Of a stretch of 64,000 nt of DNA, positions 46,336 to 56,335 are shown piece after piece (within the stretch, counting starts at the first letter, position 1; each line of letters begins with the position of its first letter). The stretch spans positions 3,162,001-3,226,000 of the forward strand of contig NZ_CP046401.1 of assembly GCF_009762775.1 (NCBI RefSeq), in the 5' to 3' direction. The translations under genes and the position numbers were made by a program. The notes beneath the pieces were generated by a model. It was not told the DNA's origin, searched no databases, and saw only the letters and a list, made by a program, of their open reading frames with translations. This stretch comes from Maribellus comscasis (GTDB lineage: Bacteria; Bacteroidota; Bacteroidia; Bacteroidales; Prolixibacteraceae).

Positions 46336-47565
46336 TTAATATGTTTTTGCTGTGATGTAATTTAATTTTGCCAAAGCGGTCTGGTACTGCGTTTCAGCTG
46401 TGGCTTTCATTTTTTCATATTTCAGCAACTGTTGCTGCATGCGTAAAACCTCTTCAAAATCTTTTCCTGAATTTCCGTAGGCGCTGAACAAGAGGTTCAG
46501 AGTTTGTTCAGTTTCACGAATTTGTTCTTTATACAACCCGATTAAATCTTTTTGCTGTTGAATTTGAAACCAGACGGACTCGTAACCGGAGGTAAGCGAA
46601 TTAATGGTTTCCTCCTTTTGGTAGGAATATTTTTCCTGCGTCAATTGTGCTTCTTTTTCGGCTGCCCGGTATTTTTTCCTGAAAATGGGAATGCTCATCG
46701 AAACCATGGGCATGAGTATGTTTTTTCCGTTGTCTGCCACATCCATATCGGTGCGTTTCCCAACTATCGCATAATCCAGACCGAAGCCCACGTTCGGTAG
46801 TCCCTGTTTTTGCGCTGCAATCTCGTTTGCCTCGCTTGCTTTCCTTTTTAAATCGAGTGCGTCAAGTAAGGGATTGTTTGTTAGTAAAGAATCTCTTCTG
46901 AAGTTTTCGGGCAACGTTTCCACTAAAAGTGAATCCTGAACAATTACAGTTTCATTCTCATCTCTATTGAGCAGGTTGTTAAATGCAACAAGCAATGGTT
47001 TTTCCCTGTTGTTCAGAATACCGAGATTGGTTTGTGCTTCTTTTAGCATTATATCTGCTCGCAAAACATCGGTCATTGGCGAATTTCCGTTTTTAAATTT
47101 GGAATTGGCAATGGTTTTATACGATTGCAGAATGTCAATATTTTTCTGTTCAATTGCTTTCAACTGTTTGAGTTCAACCAAAGGATAATACGCTTCAGAA
47201 ACGCTGAAATAAAGTCTGTTGCGTGCATTCAGAAAGGTCTGATATTTGGCGTCGGCCATTAGCGACGCTGCGTCAGCCTGAGCCTCCAGGGTCCCAAACC
47301 ACGGGAACATCTGGCTAAGTGAGAATTTTGCCCGTTGAGGGCCAACACGTGTTTCTACCGGCGAAATAAAATAGCCAAAAGAAAACGTGGGATCAGGCAG
47401 TGAACTTACCTGCGGAATCTTTTGCAGCGCGGCCTCAAAATCCTTGTATTTGGCCTGCAGCCCCGGATTATTTTTGGCAGCCACCCGGAAATAATCCTCC
47501 AGTGTCTGTGCCTGTACAGCACTTATCCCTGAAATCAATATGATTAGTATCGTTATTATTTTCAT
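46336..47565 (-). CDS. TolC-family outer membrane channel of the Cus-type pump
   Basis: 409 residues, signal peptide (LISGISAVQAQ). OEP repeats with long helices: LEDYFRVAAKNNPGLQAKY near the start, FSLSQMFPWFGTLEAQAD, then the second repeat KRKASEANEIAAQKQGLPNV, ending in a coiled coil. Its ATG overlaps the cusA stop by four bases. Forms the outer membrane exit duct for the tripartite efflux complex. Confidence 0.93.
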   Translation of the reverse strand: MKIITILIILISGISAVQAQTLEDYFRVAAKNNPGLQAKYKDFEAALQKIPQVSSLPDPTFSFGYFISPVETRVGPQRAKFSLSQMFPWFGTLEAQADAASLMADAKYQTFLNARNRLYFSVSEAYYPLVELKQLKAIEQKNIDILQSYKTIANSKFKNGNSPMTDVLRADIMLKEAQTNLGILNNREKPLLVAFNNLLNRDENETVIVQDSLLVETLPENFRRDSLLTNNPLLDALDLKRKASEANEIAAQKQGLPNVGFGLDYAIVGKRTDMDVADNGKNILMPMVSMSIPIFRKKYRAAEKEAQLTQEKYSYQKEETINSLTSGYESVWFQIQQQKDLIGLYKEQIRETEQTLNLLFSAYGNSGKDFEEVLRMQQQLLKYEKMKATAETQYQTALAKLNYITAKTY

Positions 47566-50500
47566 GACTGATTTTTTTTAAGTTTTCGTTCTTCACGGTA
47601 GCTGTATAGCACCGGTACAATGAAATAGGTGATGGCGGCAAAAATCATCCCTCCGAACGCCGGGATAGCCATGGGAATCATGATATCCGCGCCGCGCCCG
47701 GTTGAGGTTAAAATCGGCAGCAATGCGATAATTGTAGTTGCCGAGGTCATTACCGCCGGTTTAATTCTTCGCTGTCCGGCTTCTACTACTGCGGCTCTGA
47801 TTCCTTTTCTGCTATCGGTCCGATTCCGGGTAAAACTCTGGTCGAGGTAGGTTCCCATAAGTACGCCGTCGTCGGTTGCAATACCAAACAGGGCAATAAA
47901 TCCTACCCAAACCGCGACACTCAGGTTGATGGTCTGCATCTGGAACAATTCGCGAATGTTGGTTCCGAAAATGGAAAAATCAACAAACCAACTTTGACCA
48001 TAAAGCCAGAGCATCATAAAACCGCCGCTGAAAGCCATTGCAATTCCGGAGAATACCATCAGCGAAGTGGACACCGATTTGAACTGGAAATAAAGAATCA
48101 GGAATACAATACCCAATACAAGCGGCACGACAATCGACAGGCGCTTTTCTGCACGCACCTGGTTTTCGTAACTTCCTGAAAATTTGTAGCTCACGCCTGC
48201 TGGAACTTCCAAGTCTCCGGCGTCAATCCGTCTCTGAATAGCATTTCGTGCATCATCAACGACGGTAACTTCCGAGAATCCATCGTTTTTATCGAACAAA
48301 ACGTAGCCTACCAAAAAGGTTTCCTCGCTTTTTATTGCCTGCGGCCCGCGCTGGTATTCAATGTTTACAATCTGACTTAGCGGAATTTGAGCACCGGTGG
48401 GTGTTTGAATAAAGATTTTTCCCAGTGATTCCGGGTCGTCGCGTAACTCACGCGGGTAGCGCACCCTGACCGGGAACCGCTCGCGGCCTTCTACAGTTGA
48501 TGTTATTTTCATCCCGCCAACCGCTGTTTCAATCGTCTGCTGCACATCCTCCACATTCAACCCGTATCGTGAAATCTTATCACGATCGATATTAATTAAC
48601 ATATAAGGTTTCCCCACAATCCGGTCGGCAAAAACAGCCTGGGCTTTTACCGAAGGCACTGTTTTCAGAATGTCTTCCAGTTGCAGACCAAATTCTTCAA
48701 TGGTAGTTAAATCCGGTCCGTATACTTTTATTCCCATTGGTGCACGCATTCCGGTTTGCAACATCACCAGCCGGGTTTCAATTGGTTGTAGTTTTGGCGC
48801 AGAAGTAACGCCCGGAATTTTGGAAACACGCACAATTTCATCCCAAATATCATCGGGCGATTTGATATCTTCCCTCCAGTTACGAAAATAATTTCCGCGT
48901 TCGTTGGGGATTAAATCTTCGCGTATAATACCCTTTTCAAGCGCCTTCTCGTTTGAAAGCGTGTCTCCGGAAGCCAGAATAAACCTGTCTTTGCTGTCTG
49001 TTTTGAACCGCACACGGTGGCCGCGTTCATCCAGCATAAACTCCGGTTTGTAATTAATCACATTTTCGTACATGGAAATAGGAGCCGGGTCGAGCGCTGA
49101 TTCTACTCGGCCGAGTTTACCAACGGTCAGTTCCACTTCCGGAATATTGGAAATCAGCATGTCGAGCTGACCCAATACCTGCCGGTTATAATCAACGCCT
49201 GAATGTGGCATTGAAGTCGGCATCAGCAGGAAACTTCCTTCATCGAGTGATGGCATAAATTCTTTGCCTATGCCTGGAAATTCATGTGTTAATGTTGACC
49301 AAACTTCAGTAGTGCGGATATTCCATCCAACCTTGTCAAACCCACGGGCCAAAAATCCGAAGAGACTGTTGAATCCCATCCAAATAGTTATTCCCACAAT
49401 AATTAAAAATGCAGGGATAGAAAGAAATGCTGCTTTATGGTCGAGGCACCAGGTTAATATTTTTTTGTAGAAATATTCAAGTAAAATAAATGCTCCTAAA
49501 ATAATAGTTAGCAGTATGGCTACAAACACTACATTCATCACGAGGCTCTTTGTCGGACCCAGTGGGAGCCAGTATTTTGCCAGAAGCCAGGTAACGCCAA
49601 TCAGTACAATAACGATTTCAATATACTCCAGCAACCAACTGCCGGCTTTCTGAAAGCGGTTTTTCCAGCTTTGGTTATCTGCTGCAAGACTAAGGTCTTC
49701 TTTCTGCCGACCTTGAACTTCTTTTAATGTGCCTGCCAGTCCAAATGCTAAAATCATCATTCCTCCCCAGATTTGTCCAAAAATCAGCAGAATTATTCCA
49801 AATGGAATCAGGATGATATTTACCCATTTTCGGATGGCCTGACTGTTAATGCGTGCTCCAAAAAACCAATGAGCAAGCGCCGGCATTATAAACAGCGAAA
49901 CAATCAGCGCTGCAATCAGTGCAAATGTTTTGGTAAACGCCAGCGGGATAAATAATTTTCCTTCTGCAGCCTGCATGGTAAATACAGGAATAAAACTGAC
50001 AATAGTGGTAGAAACAGCAGTTAAAATCGCAGTACTCACTTCTGCCGATCCGTTGTAGATCGTTGTAATCAGTTTTTGTCCGGGGGATGCTTCTTTTGTG
50101 TGTTTAATTATATTTTCCGAAAGAATAACACCCAGGTCAACCATTGTTCCGATGGCAATGGCAATACCTGAAAGTGCTACAATGTTGGCATCCACACCAA
50201 AATAGCGCATCGCTATAAATACCATTAAAACGGCGATAGGCAGTAAACTTGATATGAGCAATGATGCCCTCAGGTTGTACACCATGATAATAACCACGAG
50301 AATGACAATCAGAACTTCAAGTGACAGCGCTTCTTCCAGTGTTCCCAATGTTTCGTAAATTAAACCTGACCGGTCGTAAAACGGTACGATGGTAAGCTGG
50401 CTTTCCACTCCATTGGGTAATACTTCTGAAGGTAACCCCGGGGCGATATCTGCAATTTTCGCTTTTACATTATTGATGACTTCCAGCGGATTTGCGCCGT

Positions 50501-51425
50501 AACGAGCTACAACAACTCCTCCAACCACTTCTGCACCATCTTTGTCGAGTGCGCCTCTTCGTGTGGAAGGTCCGAGACTAACCACTCCAATATCTTTGAT
50601 ACGTACCGGTACATTATCTTCAACTGCAACTACGGCTTTTTCAATGTCTTCAACATTTTTTATATAGCCTAGTCCACGAACAAGGTATTCTGCCTGGTTG
50701 ATTTCAATGGTTTTGGCACCCACATCCCGATTCGATTTTTGAACGGCCAGCATTACTTTATGAAGCGGGATGTTGTATGCCTTCAGCGCATCCGGATTGA
50801 CATCAATCTGGTATTCCTGCACAAAACCGCCAATGGACGCCACTTCAGAAACACCTTCGGCAGCATTCAGCGAATATTTTACAAAAAAATCCTGCACAGT
50901 ACGAATTTCGTGCAAATCCCAGCCTCCGGTTGGATTGCCATCTTTGTCGCGGCCCTCGATGGTATACCAATATACTTGTCCCAGAGCAGTTGCATCCGGG
51001 CCGAGCGAGGGTTGAACGCCTTCCGGTAACAGGCCGGATGGCAGCGAATTCAATTTTTCCAGTATCCGCGAACGCGACCAGTAAAATTCAATATCTTCAT
51101 TAAAAATGATGTAAATGCTTGAGAATCCGAAAATGGATGAACTGCGGATGGATTTTACACCCGGGATCCCTAGTAGGTAAGTTGTCAGCGGATACGAAAT
51201 CTGGTCTTCAATATCCTGCGGTGAGCGACCCATCCATTGAGTAAATACAATTTGCTGGTTTTCGCCAATATCCGGGATGGCATCAACTGGCACAGGATCT
51301 TTCGGTAGAACTCCGGTGTCCCAACCAAAAGGAGAAGTTATAATCCCCCAACTTACGAAGAGGATTAAGACCAGTGTGGTAACTAATTTATTTTCAAGAA
51401 AAAAACGTATGATTTTATTTAGCAT
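47562..51425 (-). CDS. cusA: CusA/CzcA-type heavy-metal RND efflux pump
   Basis: 1287 residues, longer than the usual 1040 or so. Starts LNKIIRFFLENKLVTTL; RND porter parts include GVKSIRSSSIFGFSSIYIIF and GDLEVPAGVSYKFSGSYENQ; the proton-relay helix 4 reads VALSGIAIAIGTMVDLGVIL with the acidic residue of HME-type RNDs, and LFGIATDDGVLMGTYLDQ the late helix. MLQTGMRAPMGIKVYGPDL is like the CusA loop MLSTGIKSPIGIK, supporting Cu(I)/Ag(I). Extra length lies between helices 6 and 7 (about four hydrophobic segments) and in one porter loop (YKPEFMLDERGH on). Confidence 0.95.
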   Translation of the reverse strand: MLNKIIRFFLENKLVTTLVLILFVSWGIITSPFGWDTGVLPKDPVPVDAIPDIGENQQIVFTQWMGRSPQDIEDQISYPLTTYLLGIPGVKSIRSSSIFGFSSIYIIFNEDIEFYWSRSRILEKLNSLPSGLLPEGVQPSLGPDATALGQVYWYTIEGRDKDGNPTGGWDLHEIRTVQDFFVKYSLNAAEGVSEVASIGGFVQEYQIDVNPDALKAYNIPLHKVMLAVQKSNRDVGAKTIEINQAEYLVRGLGYIKNVEDIEKAVVAVEDNVPVRIKDIGVVSLGPSTRRGALDKDGAEVVGGVVVARYGANPLEVINNVKAKIADIAPGLPSEVLPNGVESQLTIVPFYDRSGLIYETLGTLEEALSLEVLIVILVVIIMVYNLRASLLISSLLPIAVLMVFIAMRYFGVDANIVALSGIAIAIGTMVDLGVILSENIIKHTKEASPGQKLITTIYNGSAEVSTAILTAVSTTIVSFIPVFTMQAAEGKLFIPLAFTKTFALIAALIVSLFIMPALAHWFFGARINSQAIRKWVNIILIPFGIILLIFGQIWGGMMILAFGLAGTLKEVQGRQKEDLSLAADNQSWKNRFQKAGSWLLEYIEIVIVLIGVTWLLAKYWLPLGPTKSLVMNVVFVAILLTIILGAFILLEYFYKKILTWCLDHKAAFLSIPAFLIIVGITIWMGFNSLFGFLARGFDKVGWNIRTTEVWSTLTHEFPGIGKEFMPSLDEGSFLLMPTSMPHSGVDYNRQVLGQLDMLISNIPEVELTVGKLGRVESALDPAPISMYENVINYKPEFMLDERGHRVRFKTDSKDRFILASGDTLSNEKALEKGIIREDLIPNERGNYFRNWREDIKSPDDIWDEIVRVSKIPGVTSAPKLQPIETRLVMLQTGMRAPMGIKVYGPDLTTIEEFGLQLEDILKTVPSVKAQAVFADRIVGKPYMLINIDRDKISRYGLNVEDVQQTIETAVGGMKITSTVEGRERFPVRVRYPRELRDDPESLGKIFIQTPTGAQIPLSQIVNIEYQRGPQAIKSEETFLVGYVLFDKNDGFSEVTVVDDARNAIQRRIDAGDLEVPAGVSYKFSGSYENQVRAEKRLSIVVPLVLGIVFLILYFQFKSVSTSLMVFSGIAMAFSGGFMMLWLYGQSWFVDFSIFGTNIRELFQMQTINLSVAVWVGFIALFGIATDDGVLMGTYLDQSFTRNRTDSRKGIRAAVVEAGQRRIKPAVMTSATTIIALLPILTSTGRGADIMIPMAIPAFGGMIFAAITYFIVPVLYSYREERKLKKNQS

Positions 51426-51506
51426 ATCTGTTACTTATGAAATTCAAATAATAAATGAAAGGGATTGAATTCAACAAATCAATCCAAACTACTTATCATA
51501 ATAATT

Positions 51507-51881
51507 TCATAAAAGATATAATTGCTCCCGTGCAAGTACTTCCCTAACCGTCAGCGGAGGAGGGGAGTCGGAGTAAGAAAGTTGTGTATTTTTATTGTTT
51601 TCAGGTAAAAGCGTTTCAATCTGAAAAAACTGTTGTCCCAGAATATCAATTTCGGCCAGCAGCGGAACGGCTAAAACGGCCGGCGATGAAAAATCGTCTT
51701 TTACCTTGTAGAAATGATTTTCGTTTTGGCAGCAACCCGCCATGCTACAACAGGAATGCGCTTCGTGAAAGAATGAGACAGAAACCAGGTCGCCCCTGCA
51801 ATAATGTTTTGATACAGCCATCCCAACTGTTGAAACCAACAACAGACTTGCTAAAACAATATGAACGGCTTTTTTTAACAT
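51507..51881 (-). CDS. HYC_CC_PP family protein
   Basis: 124 residues. Signal-like helix (IVLASLLLVSTVGMAVS), then KHYCRGDLVSVS, CCSMAGCCQNE and SDSPPPL, which give the HYC_CC_PP family its name in Bacteroidota. The cysteine and histidine content fits metal contact in the periplasm. It lies 81 bp before cusA in the same direction and is probably the first gene of the efflux operon. Function not established. Confidence 0.88.
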   Translation of the reverse strand: MLKKAVHIVLASLLLVSTVGMAVSKHYCRGDLVSVSFFHEAHSCCSMAGCCQNENHFYKVKDDFSSPAVLAVPLLAEIDILGQQFFQIETLLPENNKNTQLSYSDSPPPLTVREVLAREQLYLL

Positions 51882-51944
51882 TATCTCTTTTGTGTCTAAA
51901 ACAGCTTTTAATTAAGAATGTTTATATTGATGCGTGTAACAAAC

Positions 51945-52154
51945 TTACACTTTTTCAGCTTTGTATCCCGCTTTTTCAAATCCTTCAATTACAGAATTAA
52001 TATTTGCTCCTTCAGAATTAATAGTGACCAGCTTATCCGGATTTTCCAAATCAACTGAATAATCAATAATTCCGGCTTGACTTTTTAACACTGGTTCCAC
52101 TTTCATAACACAATGTTTGCAACTTAAATCTGTTTTCAATACTACCTTTTCCAT
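51945..52154 (-). CDS. CopZ-like heavy-metal chaperone
   Basis: 69 residues from ATG 52154, chosen because the HMA domain then starts at residue 2 (MEKVVLKTDLSCKHCVMKVE); longer in-frame starts upstream add unconserved text. The site is SCKHC. Ends FEKAGYKAEKV, as in copper chaperones. Small cytosolic Cu(I) carrier likely feeding the pump or the HMA-AraC regulator (inference). 63 bp upstream of HYC_CC_PP on the same strand. Confidence 0.88.
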   Translation of the reverse strand: MEKVVLKTDLSCKHCVMKVEPVLKSQAGIIDYSVDLENPDKLVTINSEGANINSVIEGFEKAGYKAEKV

Positions 52155-52463
52155 TTTACAAAAACTTTTTACACAAATGTAGGTAGATTGAGTGGTGTGT
52201 ATTTTATATAATTTTTGAAAAGAATTGTAAGATTTTTTGATGAAATATTTCAATAACAGCATAGAATTTTTGCCTGTAGTTTCGTATTTCATCTTTACTC
52301 ATTTAGCTCAGGGTAGTTTGCTATGATTTAATTTGGATTTATTAATTCCTGAAAAACTTTTGCGCTTGGAAAATATTTAATTTCAGTATTATAAGCAGAA
52401 TCCTGAGTCTGCTAAATAGAAAATTTGTACATTTATAAACACACTTAAACCAACTTTCAAAAA
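52155..52463. other. 309-bp divergent gap, no gene seen
   Basis: AT-rich region between the divergent copper chaperone and the TIM-barrel gene. An open frame extends upstream of the chaperone start to 52292 but its residues are unconserved-looking. Promoters for both genes are expected here; no palindrome stood out. Confidence 0.5.
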
Positions 52464-53357
52464 ATGGGAAATGATAACACAAATAATTTAATTTCGCGGC
52501 GCCATTTTATTGGCAGCATAGTAGCAGCGACTACTGCCGGAGCTTTTCTGAAAGCATGTACAGCATCTTCACCTTGGCAAATAGGAATTTATACTCGTCC
52601 ATGGAACCAGTGGGATTATCTGGTAGCATTTGATAGTATTGCTGAAGCAGGATTTAAATATGTAGGATTAATGTCTCAAAAAGGGGGACGGGTAATCGAT
52701 CAGAATACGACTGATGAAAAAGCGGCGATAATTGCTGAAGAAGCGAAGTCAAGAGGTTTGGAGATTATTTCCATATCCGGGCACAGATTTGAAGGAGAGA
52801 AGCCAATTGACGAAAATGTTGCTTCACTGAAAAAACTTATTGACAATGCCGTAATTTGTAATTGCCCGAGTTTAATGCTAAATGGTGTCTCCCGGCCGGA
52901 ATATGTTGATGGTTATTATAAAGTAATTGCCGAAGCTTGTGATTATGCCGCAGAAAAAGGTATTTTTCTTAACTTGAAACCTCATGGTGGCACAAACGCC
53001 ACAGGTGTGCAATGCCGTGAGAATATTGCAAAAGTTGGGCATAAAAATTTCACGCTCTGGTATGATCCGGGTAATATTTATTACTATTCCAATGGCGAAA
53101 TAGATCCTGTTAACGACGTTACTAATGTTGATGGCCTTGTGAAAGGGATGTGTGTAAAAGATTTTCGGATGCCAAAAGATGTGAATGTGACACCTGGTAC
53201 AGGCATGGTTGATTTTCCTAAATTGTTTGAAAGAATGCGGCAGGGAGGTTTTACCGGTGGTCCGCTTGTTATTGAATGTCTGAATACAGGAGAGATACCT
53301 TATGTTACTGCCGAAGCAAAAAAGGCTCTCGAATTTCTGGAGGGTATACTTGCCTGA
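52464..53357 (+). CDS. Exported sugar phosphate isomerase/epimerase (TIM barrel)
   Basis: 297 residues. Tat-like signal SRRHFIGSIVAATTAGAF with a possible lipobox (LKAC). The barrel shows FKYVGLMSQKGG, CNCPSLMLNGVS, FLNLKPHGG, LWYDPGNIYYY, VKDFRM and LVIECLNTGEI, the usual positions of metal ligands. Substrate unknown. It differs from the cytosolic relative at 25546. Placement inside the metal island may be accidental. Confidence 0.86.
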   Translation: MGNDNTNNLISRRHFIGSIVAATTAGAFLKACTASSPWQIGIYTRPWNQWDYLVAFDSIAEAGFKYVGLMSQKGGRVIDQNTTDEKAAIIAEEAKSRGLEIISISGHRFEGEKPIDENVASLKKLIDNAVICNCPSLMLNGVSRPEYVDGYYKVIAEACDYAAEKGIFLNLKPHGGTNATGVQCRENIAKVGHKNFTLWYDPGNIYYYSNGEIDPVNDVTNVDGLVKGMCVKDFRMPKDVNVTPGTGMVDFPKLFERMRQGGFTGGPLVIECLNTGEIPYVTAEAKKALEFLEGILA

Positions 53358-53431
53358 TTGATACTATTCTCAAACATTATTGCGGATTCAAGTCTGTAAT
53401 TGAAATAAGACAAATGGATTAACAGAGAATA

Positions 53432-54007
53432 TTATTTCCCAATCTGGTCAAGCGGTTTCCGTTCTTTTTCTTTCAGATTTTTGTACTGCCCGGGAGTCAT
53501 TCCGGTTTCTTTCTTGAATTGCGAAGAAAGGTGCGCTGCGCTGCTGTAGCCTATTTTGAAAGCGATTTCGCTGGCTGTGAGTTCACCGTATGAAAGCAAC
53601 TCTTTTACTTTTTCAACTTTTTGAAGGATGGTGTATTTTTCAATGGTAATTCCTTCGGATGAGGAAAAAAGCGTAGAAATGGAAGAGTAATCAGCTCCGA
53701 TCAATCCCGCCAGATGGCTGGAGAGATTGACATTTAAAATTTCATTTTCACGGTGGTGCACCAGTTTGATAACTTCTGATTTTACCTGGTCAACAATCTG
53801 TCTCTTTTTGTCAATGAGGAGTTCAAAGCCTCTGTTTTGTAACGCTGTTGAAAGCTCCTGCATTTGTTCGGCCGAAGGTTCTTTATCAACCTTGGCTTCG
53901 CCCAGTTTTATCGATCTCACCTGAAAACCTTTTTCCATGAGAACAGATTCAACGGTTTCGATACAACGCGGACAGACCATATTTTTTATGTGTAAAACTG
54001 TTGCCAC
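53432..54007 (-). CDS. HMA-AraC fusion regulator (probable metal sensor)
   Basis: 191 residues. Residues 1-65 form an HMA domain with C12-x2-C15 (MVCPRCIETVE); a helical linker follows; residues about 135-185 are an AraC HTH: ELTASEIAFKIGYSSAAHLS and FKKETGMTPGQYKNLKEKE. In this layout the metal site replaces the sugar-binding cupin domain of AraC. It most likely senses copper or a similar soft metal and controls the nearby efflux and HMA genes; the target sites are not known. Isolated gene, terminator-separated from the CoA-disulfide reductase. Confidence 0.9.
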   Translation of the reverse strand: MATVLHIKNMVCPRCIETVESVLMEKGFQVRSIKLGEAKVDKEPSAEQMQELSTALQNRGFELLIDKKRQIVDQVKSEVIKLVHHRENEILNVNLSSHLAGLIGADYSSISTLFSSSEGITIEKYTILQKVEKVKELLSYGELTASEIAFKIGYSSAAHLSSQFKKETGMTPGQYKNLKEKERKPLDQIGK

Positions 54008-54121
54008 AAAAACTAATTTTTTGTGAAGGTAACAAATTCAAATGGGATATGGTTTGTTATTGGGGCAATGAAAAGGAATTGTAAAGTCGCTGAAAATATT
54101 GTTTCAAACGTTACGACTAAA

Positions 54122-54155
54122 AAAGAGCCAACAACAATTTTGCTACTGGCTCTTT
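54122..54155 (-). terminator. Terminator after the CoA-disulfide reductase
   Basis: AAAGAGCCA (54122-54130) and TGGCTCTTT (54147-54155), nine perfect pairs, 16-nt loop; on the minus strand the stem runs into six T. Located 22 bp past the stop. Confidence 0.85.
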
Positions 54156-54176
54156 AAGAAAATATCGTTTGAATTT

Positions 54177-56180
54177 TTAATATCTCGACATCATTGCAGA
54201 TATTCCTCCGCCGTTAACTACATTCGAGAATCCGCGTTGACGAAGCACTTGTTGTGCATACGCTGAACGGGCTCCGGTAGCACAGTAAACAACAATTTCA
54301 CGATTCATATCTTCCCCCAGTTCTCCGTTGCCTGACATCAAATCGTCTAAAGGAATATTTATTGCATCAGGGAAAGCACCACTCATAAATTCTCCGCGAG
54401 TGCGTACATCAACCACCAGTTTTTTTAGTTCAGCTGTGTCAACGTTTTTGTTGGTTTCGGTTTCTTCCAACACCTTTTCACCAATACTTTTTTTCCCGAT
54501 AGGAAGCATATCCATATCGATGTGTTTAAAACCGGCAGCGATGGCATAACGTTGTAATGAAGTATGCCCGCCAGAGATATTTACAACCTCCTGGCAGTCT
54601 GCGCCCACCAGTGTTCTAAGTGCCTGATGACCTTTTTTACCTGTTTCGTCATAAATTAAAATAGGAATATCTTTTGGAATTCGTTCCACATTTGCTTGAA
54701 GCATTTCCAACGGCAAATGGTAAGCGCCGTTCATTTTGCTTTTCTGATGCGCAAATACATCGCGAACGTCCAATACAATTACCTGTTGTTTGCTTTCCAA
54801 ATAATCATCAAGTTCCGAAGCCATGATACTTGGACTGTATCCCGACATTTTATTTTCTGCAACATAGGCCGCCATGTTCATTGCATCGTTTGCAGTTCCG
54901 ATTGGTGGCGAGTATGCAAAATCAATGTCGGCAATTTCGCTAACCGGAAGTTTCGCTGCACAAGCGGTGGCAACTACATCCAAACGTTTGTCTGCTCCTT
55001 TGTAACCTGCTGTCTGTCCACCCAGAACAACACCTGTTTTCTTGTCAAAAACCAGCAAAACACTAACGGTTTCAGCACCCGGATAGTAAGAAGTGTGGTG
55101 TTCTTTGTGAACCACAATTGCATCGGCGTCAATTCCTGCTGCGCGGGCTTGTTTCAGCGACAGACCTGTGGTTCCGGCAACGGCATCAAAAACACGAACA
55201 ACTGAAGTTCCGATGGCTCCTTTGTAGCTGTGTTCTCCTCCAAATGCATTTTCCGCAGCAATTCTTCCCTGACGGTTTGCCGGGCCTGCCAAAGGAATAC
55301 GAACTTTTTTGCCATTAACACGGTGTTCTATTTCAACCATATCTCCGGCTGCAAAAATATTTGGATCCGAAGTCTGCAATTTGTCGTTTACCAACAAACC
55401 TCCGGCTTCACCAATCGCCAACCCGGCATCTTTCGCCAGTTGTAAAGTTGGGCGAACACCGATGGAAAGTAATACCATGTCGGCATTTATTTTTTTAGCG
55501 TTGTCCAGTTCTACTGAATCGGCATTTATTTTTGTAACGGCAGTTTCAGTGTGAATTCCAACGCCGAAAGCTCGCAGTTCGCGGGTAATAAATCCGGCAG
55601 TTTCAGCTTCTAAGATTGCCATCACATGTTGCATTTTCTCAACTACATGAACTTTTAAGCCGCGTTTAACTAAAGCTTCAACCATTTCGAGACCGATAAA
55701 ACCTCCTCCCACAACTACGGCTGTTTTGGGCTCGTTGTTTTTTAGGTGATTATCAATTTTATCCATGTCTTCCAATGTCCATAAACTAAAAACATGGTCG
55801 GCATTTGCTCCCGGAATTTCCGGTTGAATGGGTTTTCCTCCTTGCGCCAAAATTAATTTTGTGTATTCAAACGTATTTTTTGCGCCAGTCTGGCTATCGA
55901 TGGTTTGAACTTGCTTTTTTTCTCTGTCGATTTTGCTCACCTGGGTATTGGTGTGTACTTCTACCTGGTACTGTTCGTTAAAACTTTCCGGGCTTTGCAA
56001 AATTAGTTTGGAGCGGCTGTCGATATCGCCTGCAATATAGTAGGGCAATCCACAGTTCGCAAATGAAATGTCCGGGCCGGCTTCGAGCATGGTAATCTGC
56101 GCATCGGGCGATAAACGCCGTGCTTTTGCTGCAGCTGTGGCTCCTGCTGCAACTCCTCCTATAATTAGAATTTTTTCCAT
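54177..56180 (-). CDS. CoA-disulfide reductase with two C-terminal rhodanese domains
   Basis: 667 residues. FAD-binding GGVAAGATAAAKARRL, active C43 in SFANCGLPYY, NAD-binding VVGGGFIGLEMVEAL, and GEAGGLLVNDKLQTSDPNIF. Two rhodanese units follow after about residue 450: the first (QQVIVLDVRDVFAHQKSK; ILIYDETGKKG) has no cysteine in its loop, the second ends VYCATGARSAY with C633. Standard CoADR-Rhd has one rhodanese. The protein reduces CoA disulfide or persulfide and handles sulfane sulfur. It may connect thiol redox with metal stress, as the island genes are next door. Confidence 0.93.
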   Translation of the reverse strand: MEKILIIGGVAAGATAAAKARRLSPDAQITMLEAGPDISFANCGLPYYIAGDIDSRSKLILQSPESFNEQYQVEVHTNTQVSKIDREKKQVQTIDSQTGAKNTFEYTKLILAQGGKPIQPEIPGANADHVFSLWTLEDMDKIDNHLKNNEPKTAVVVGGGFIGLEMVEALVKRGLKVHVVEKMQHVMAILEAETAGFITRELRAFGVGIHTETAVTKINADSVELDNAKKINADMVLLSIGVRPTLQLAKDAGLAIGEAGGLLVNDKLQTSDPNIFAAGDMVEIEHRVNGKKVRIPLAGPANRQGRIAAENAFGGEHSYKGAIGTSVVRVFDAVAGTTGLSLKQARAAGIDADAIVVHKEHHTSYYPGAETVSVLLVFDKKTGVVLGGQTAGYKGADKRLDVVATACAAKLPVSEIADIDFAYSPPIGTANDAMNMAAYVAENKMSGYSPSIMASELDDYLESKQQVIVLDVRDVFAHQKSKMNGAYHLPLEMLQANVERIPKDIPILIYDETGKKGHQALRTLVGADCQEVVNISGGHTSLQRYAIAAGFKHIDMDMLPIGKKSIGEKVLEETETNKNVDTAELKKLVVDVRTRGEFMSGAFPDAINIPLDDLMSGNGELGEDMNREIVVYCATGARSAYAQQVLRQRGFSNVVNGGGISAMMSRY

Positions 56181-56335
56181 GTTTATCTGTTTTTTCTGAT
56201 TGATTGATTTTTAATTTAAAAATCCAGATATATAAATATCTAGATTTGTATGTGCAAACTAAATAACTTTTCAAAAAACAGATGTAAGAAAAAGCGAATG
56301 TGAACTTATTGTTTAATGAAGATTTAAAATTGGCT

